In this document: positions 4,455 through 5,907 of the stretch, piece by piece | How positions within the stretch are numbered: the first letter of the stretch is position 1 | Layout: each line of letters begins with the position of its first letter | NCBI GenBank assembly: GCA_023300835.1 | Contig: JALZVB010000137.1 | Span: forward strand, 1 to 5,907 | DNA: 5,907 bases | Reading direction: 5' to 3' | From: Saprospiraceae bacterium | GTDB taxonomy: Bacteria > Bacteroidota > Bacteroidia > Chitinophagales > Saprospiraceae | Made by a program: the position numbers and the translations under genes | Notes under the pieces: model-generated | What the model saw: the letters and a program-made list of their open reading frames with translations, nothing else | Told to the model about the DNA's origin: nothing | The model's database searches: none

Positions 4455-5907
4455 ATGGAATTACGGTTATCTAGAAAAGCTTACTTATTAGTATTGTTTA
4501 TTCTCGCTATGGGAAGTATCTATAGTCAAAGTGATTACCCACTTTATATATTTGATCATGATGGGAAAGCATCAATTCCAGGTTTTAGATTAGATAGTAT
4601 GGTTCGTGACTCTTCTGTAACGAGAACATTCAAATACAATGAAGACTGTAGATTGACAAAAGATTGCAGCTCTGATGTATTGAATTGTGCTACCTATACT
4701 TATGAAGGAGAAAAACTGATTAGATATAGTTTTAGTACTGGCAACGGTTATATAGAATACGATTACGATTCTACAGGAAGACAAATATGTAAAACAACGT
4801 TAAGAATTACTAATACTGCTGGCACTTCATCAGTACGATCAACATCGAAAATAAATTATGATGAAAAGGATCGTGTGATTTATACATTCAGTAGTTCCAG
4901 CTTTAGCTCAGGGACTGGCCCTGGAGGAAGGTCAACATCAAAAACTTTTACTTATGATTCTCTAGACAGAATAAATTATGTTGATGAAAGGATCACTTCT
5001 GTAGATTACCCATTCTATGAATCTGAAACTAAACAAATAACTAATTATTATTACGACCAAGGGAAATTAATTCGAACTAATACTGTTGGTGAAGAAAGCT
5101 ATACTGAACTTACTTTTAATACGACCACAAAAGACTCAATTTTTTCAAAAATGGAAGTTTCATGTCTTAACGACACAACAACAAGTATAATTTTTTCTGT
5201 AATTGATGGCAGTTGGATAGAAACTGAACTTATACAAGAATACTTTGATGAAAATCAAAATATTATCTCCGTTATCAATTCCTCAATGGAAGATAATGAG
5301 TGGGTTGAAGGGATAAGTGAAGAATTTGAATATGATAGTTTTGGTAACACCACTAAACATCTTCTTTATTCGGAAAAAGAATTAGTCTTAGATGAGACTC
5401 GTAAGTATAATACAGATGGCTTTATTCTTGAAGAAACTAAAATTAATTATCGCGTCAATTCACTAAGCTCTAAATTGATAATAGAATATAACCCAGATAA
5501 TAAAGTGACCTATGCCCTAACTCAAGGGTATGGAAACGGAATGTGGATGGATAGTTCATTAGAAACTTTCACATATAACGATGATGGCTTTATTACAGAG
5601 TCATCATACAATGCTAGAGACCCTTTCCAAGGCGTAGTACTTTCTTACAAATACCAGTACTTCTATAATGAATGCGGTGCACCAACAGCTATTTCAGCAC
5701 AAACAGAACAATTCAGCAAAGTTTATCCTAACCCTAGCAATGGTTCATTCACATTAGAAACCACAGGTCTAAATGGCTTAGACAAATTGATAATCAGTAA
5801 AACTGATGGTATTAGGGTAGAAGAAGTTGAAGTTGTCAAAGGGAAACAGGTTTTGAATTTTGGAGAAGGGTTAGACAAAGGAAGTTATATATTAACTGGT
5901 TTTCAGA
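4455..5907 (+). CDS. secreted YD-like repeat protein with type IX secretion (Por) C-terminal sorting domain, partial at the right edge
   Basis: The frame is open for 484 codons to the window edge. The ATG at 4455 is the only ATG start possible, because an in-frame TGA lies at 4425-4427. Residues 1-24 form a signal peptide: basic R4, R7 and K8, a hydrophobic core from about 9 to 20, and cleavage near SIYSQS. Residues about 59-410 are a beta-rich, Tyr/Asp/Asn/Thr/Ser-rich body of about 13 degenerate repeats of the form (F/Y)xY(D/N)xxGxI. From residue 422 there is KVYPNPSNGSFTLE, the start of a type A type IX sorting domain, which continues through DKGSYILTGF at the edge; perhaps 10-15 residues are missing. 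The protein should pass the inner membrane by Sec and the outer membrane by T9SS, then be released or anchored to the surface. Six cysteines are visible (65, 71, 78, 112, 237, 407). No catalytic motif is seen, so the function is unknown; an adhesive or structural role is only a guess. Confidence 0.92.
   Translation, partial: MELRLSRKAYLLVLFILAMGSIYSQSDYPLYIFDHDGKASIPGFRLDSMVRDSSVTRTFKYNEDCRLTKDCSSDVLNCATYTYEGEKLIRYSFSTGNGYIEYDYDSTGRQICKTTLRITNTAGTSSVRSTSKINYDEKDRVIYTFSSSSFSSGTGPGGRSTSKTFTYDSLDRINYVDERITSVDYPFYESETKQITNYYYDQGKLIRTNTVGEESYTELTFNTTTKDSIFSKMEVSCLNDTTTSIIFSVIDGSWIETELIQEYFDENQNIISVINSSMEDNEWVEGISEEFEYDSFGNTTKHLLYSEKELVLDETRKYNTDGFILEETKINYRVNSLSSKLIIEYNPDNKVTYALTQGYGNGMWMDSSLETFTYNDDGFITESSYNARDPFQGVVLSYKYQYFYNECGAPTAISAQTEQFSKVYPNPSNGSFTLETTGLNGLDKLIISKTDGIRVEEVEVVKGKQVLNFGEGLDKGSYILTGFQ
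4629..5690 (+). repeat. array of degenerate YD-like protein repeats
   Basis: Within the secreted protein, a Tyr/Phe followed by Asp/Asn recurs at residues 61, 83, 104, 135, 167, 200, 221 (weak), 264, 293, 318, 345, 374 and 404. Examples are YDSTGRQI, YDEKDRVIY, YDSLDRINY, YDSFGNTT, YNTDGFIL and YNDDGFIT. Spacing is about 21-33 residues, settling at 25-30 in the second half. Trp residues at 254, 283 and 364 precede some of the units. The pattern resembles the YD repeats of RHS/teneurin proteins. The repeats are not conserved at DNA level apart from short runs such as GATGGCTTTATT near 5416 and 5586, which points to old duplications. Confidence 0.7.
5718..5907 (+). other. type IX secretion system type A sorting domain (coding segment, cut by the window edge)
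   Basis: The segment encodes residues 422-484. It begins with KVYPNPSNGSFTLE, a close match to the first conserved block of the Por sorting domain (YPNPxxGxf), and includes the later GSYILTGF block. The final lysine-containing strand normally found at the end lies outside the window. The domain is the signal recognised by the T9SS translocon and is usually removed on export. Confidence 0.88.

Noticed and set aside
4450..4491. Alternative ATG at 4450, 5 bp before the chosen start of the secreted protein
   Set aside because: It is in another frame and reaches a stop after 13 codons; it may be a chance ATG and is not a supported leader peptide.
4590..4784. Minus-strand open frame at the start of the secreted repeat protein gene
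   Set aside because: It overlaps a longer plus-strand frame with signal peptide, repeats and sorting domain, and shows no motif of its own.
1..5907. Search for tRNA, rRNA, CRISPR arrays, insertion sequences or attachment sites
   Set aside because: Nearly all of the window is accounted for by coherent coding frames, and no clover-leaf, spaced direct repeats or terminal inverted repeats were seen in the short spacers.

Overview
The window looks like ordinary chromosome of a member of the phylum Bacteroidota. It is AT-rich, has tightly packed genes with no clear Shine-Dalgarno sequences, carries at least one TAnnTTTG-type promoter element, and ends in a gene whose product has a type IX secretion (Por) sorting domain, a system confined to this phylum. 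The order or genus cannot be fixed from the sequence alone.

The left half (1-2724) is a compact minus-strand gene set, probably one operon read right to left: an AhpE/PrxQ-like peroxiredoxin, clpS (N-degron adaptor of ClpAP-type proteases), aat (leucyl/phenylalanyl-tRNA-protein transferase) and an M16 zinc metallopeptidase that runs off the left edge, probably within a few codons of its end. Gaps are 21, 2 and 4 bp. clpS and aat form a coherent N-degron pair: Aat adds Leu or Phe to proteins with an N-terminal Arg or Lys, and ClpS delivers such proteins to the Clp protease. The peroxiredoxin and peptidase would extend this to general protein and oxidative quality control, but that link is inferred only from position.

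A 113 bp divergent spacer (2725-2837) holds a good -7 promoter box for the minus-strand operon and a perfect 12 bp palindrome exactly where the -33 box should be. To the right, a plus-strand pair follows: a ten-helix EamA/DMT-family transporter and, 5 bp after it, a class I SAM-dependent O-methyltransferase of the COMT/CCoAOMT-like family (which includes YrrM/TrmR).

After a 64 bp spacer comes a large plus-strand gene (4455 to the right edge) for a secreted protein: signal peptide, about 13 degenerate YD-like repeats, and a C-terminal type IX sorting domain cut by the window end. This is the least characterised gene here. No RNA genes, mobile elements, CRISPR arrays or convincing terminators were seen. 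Apart from the repeat protein and the palindrome, the region is conventional; I found no convincing undescribed multi-gene system.
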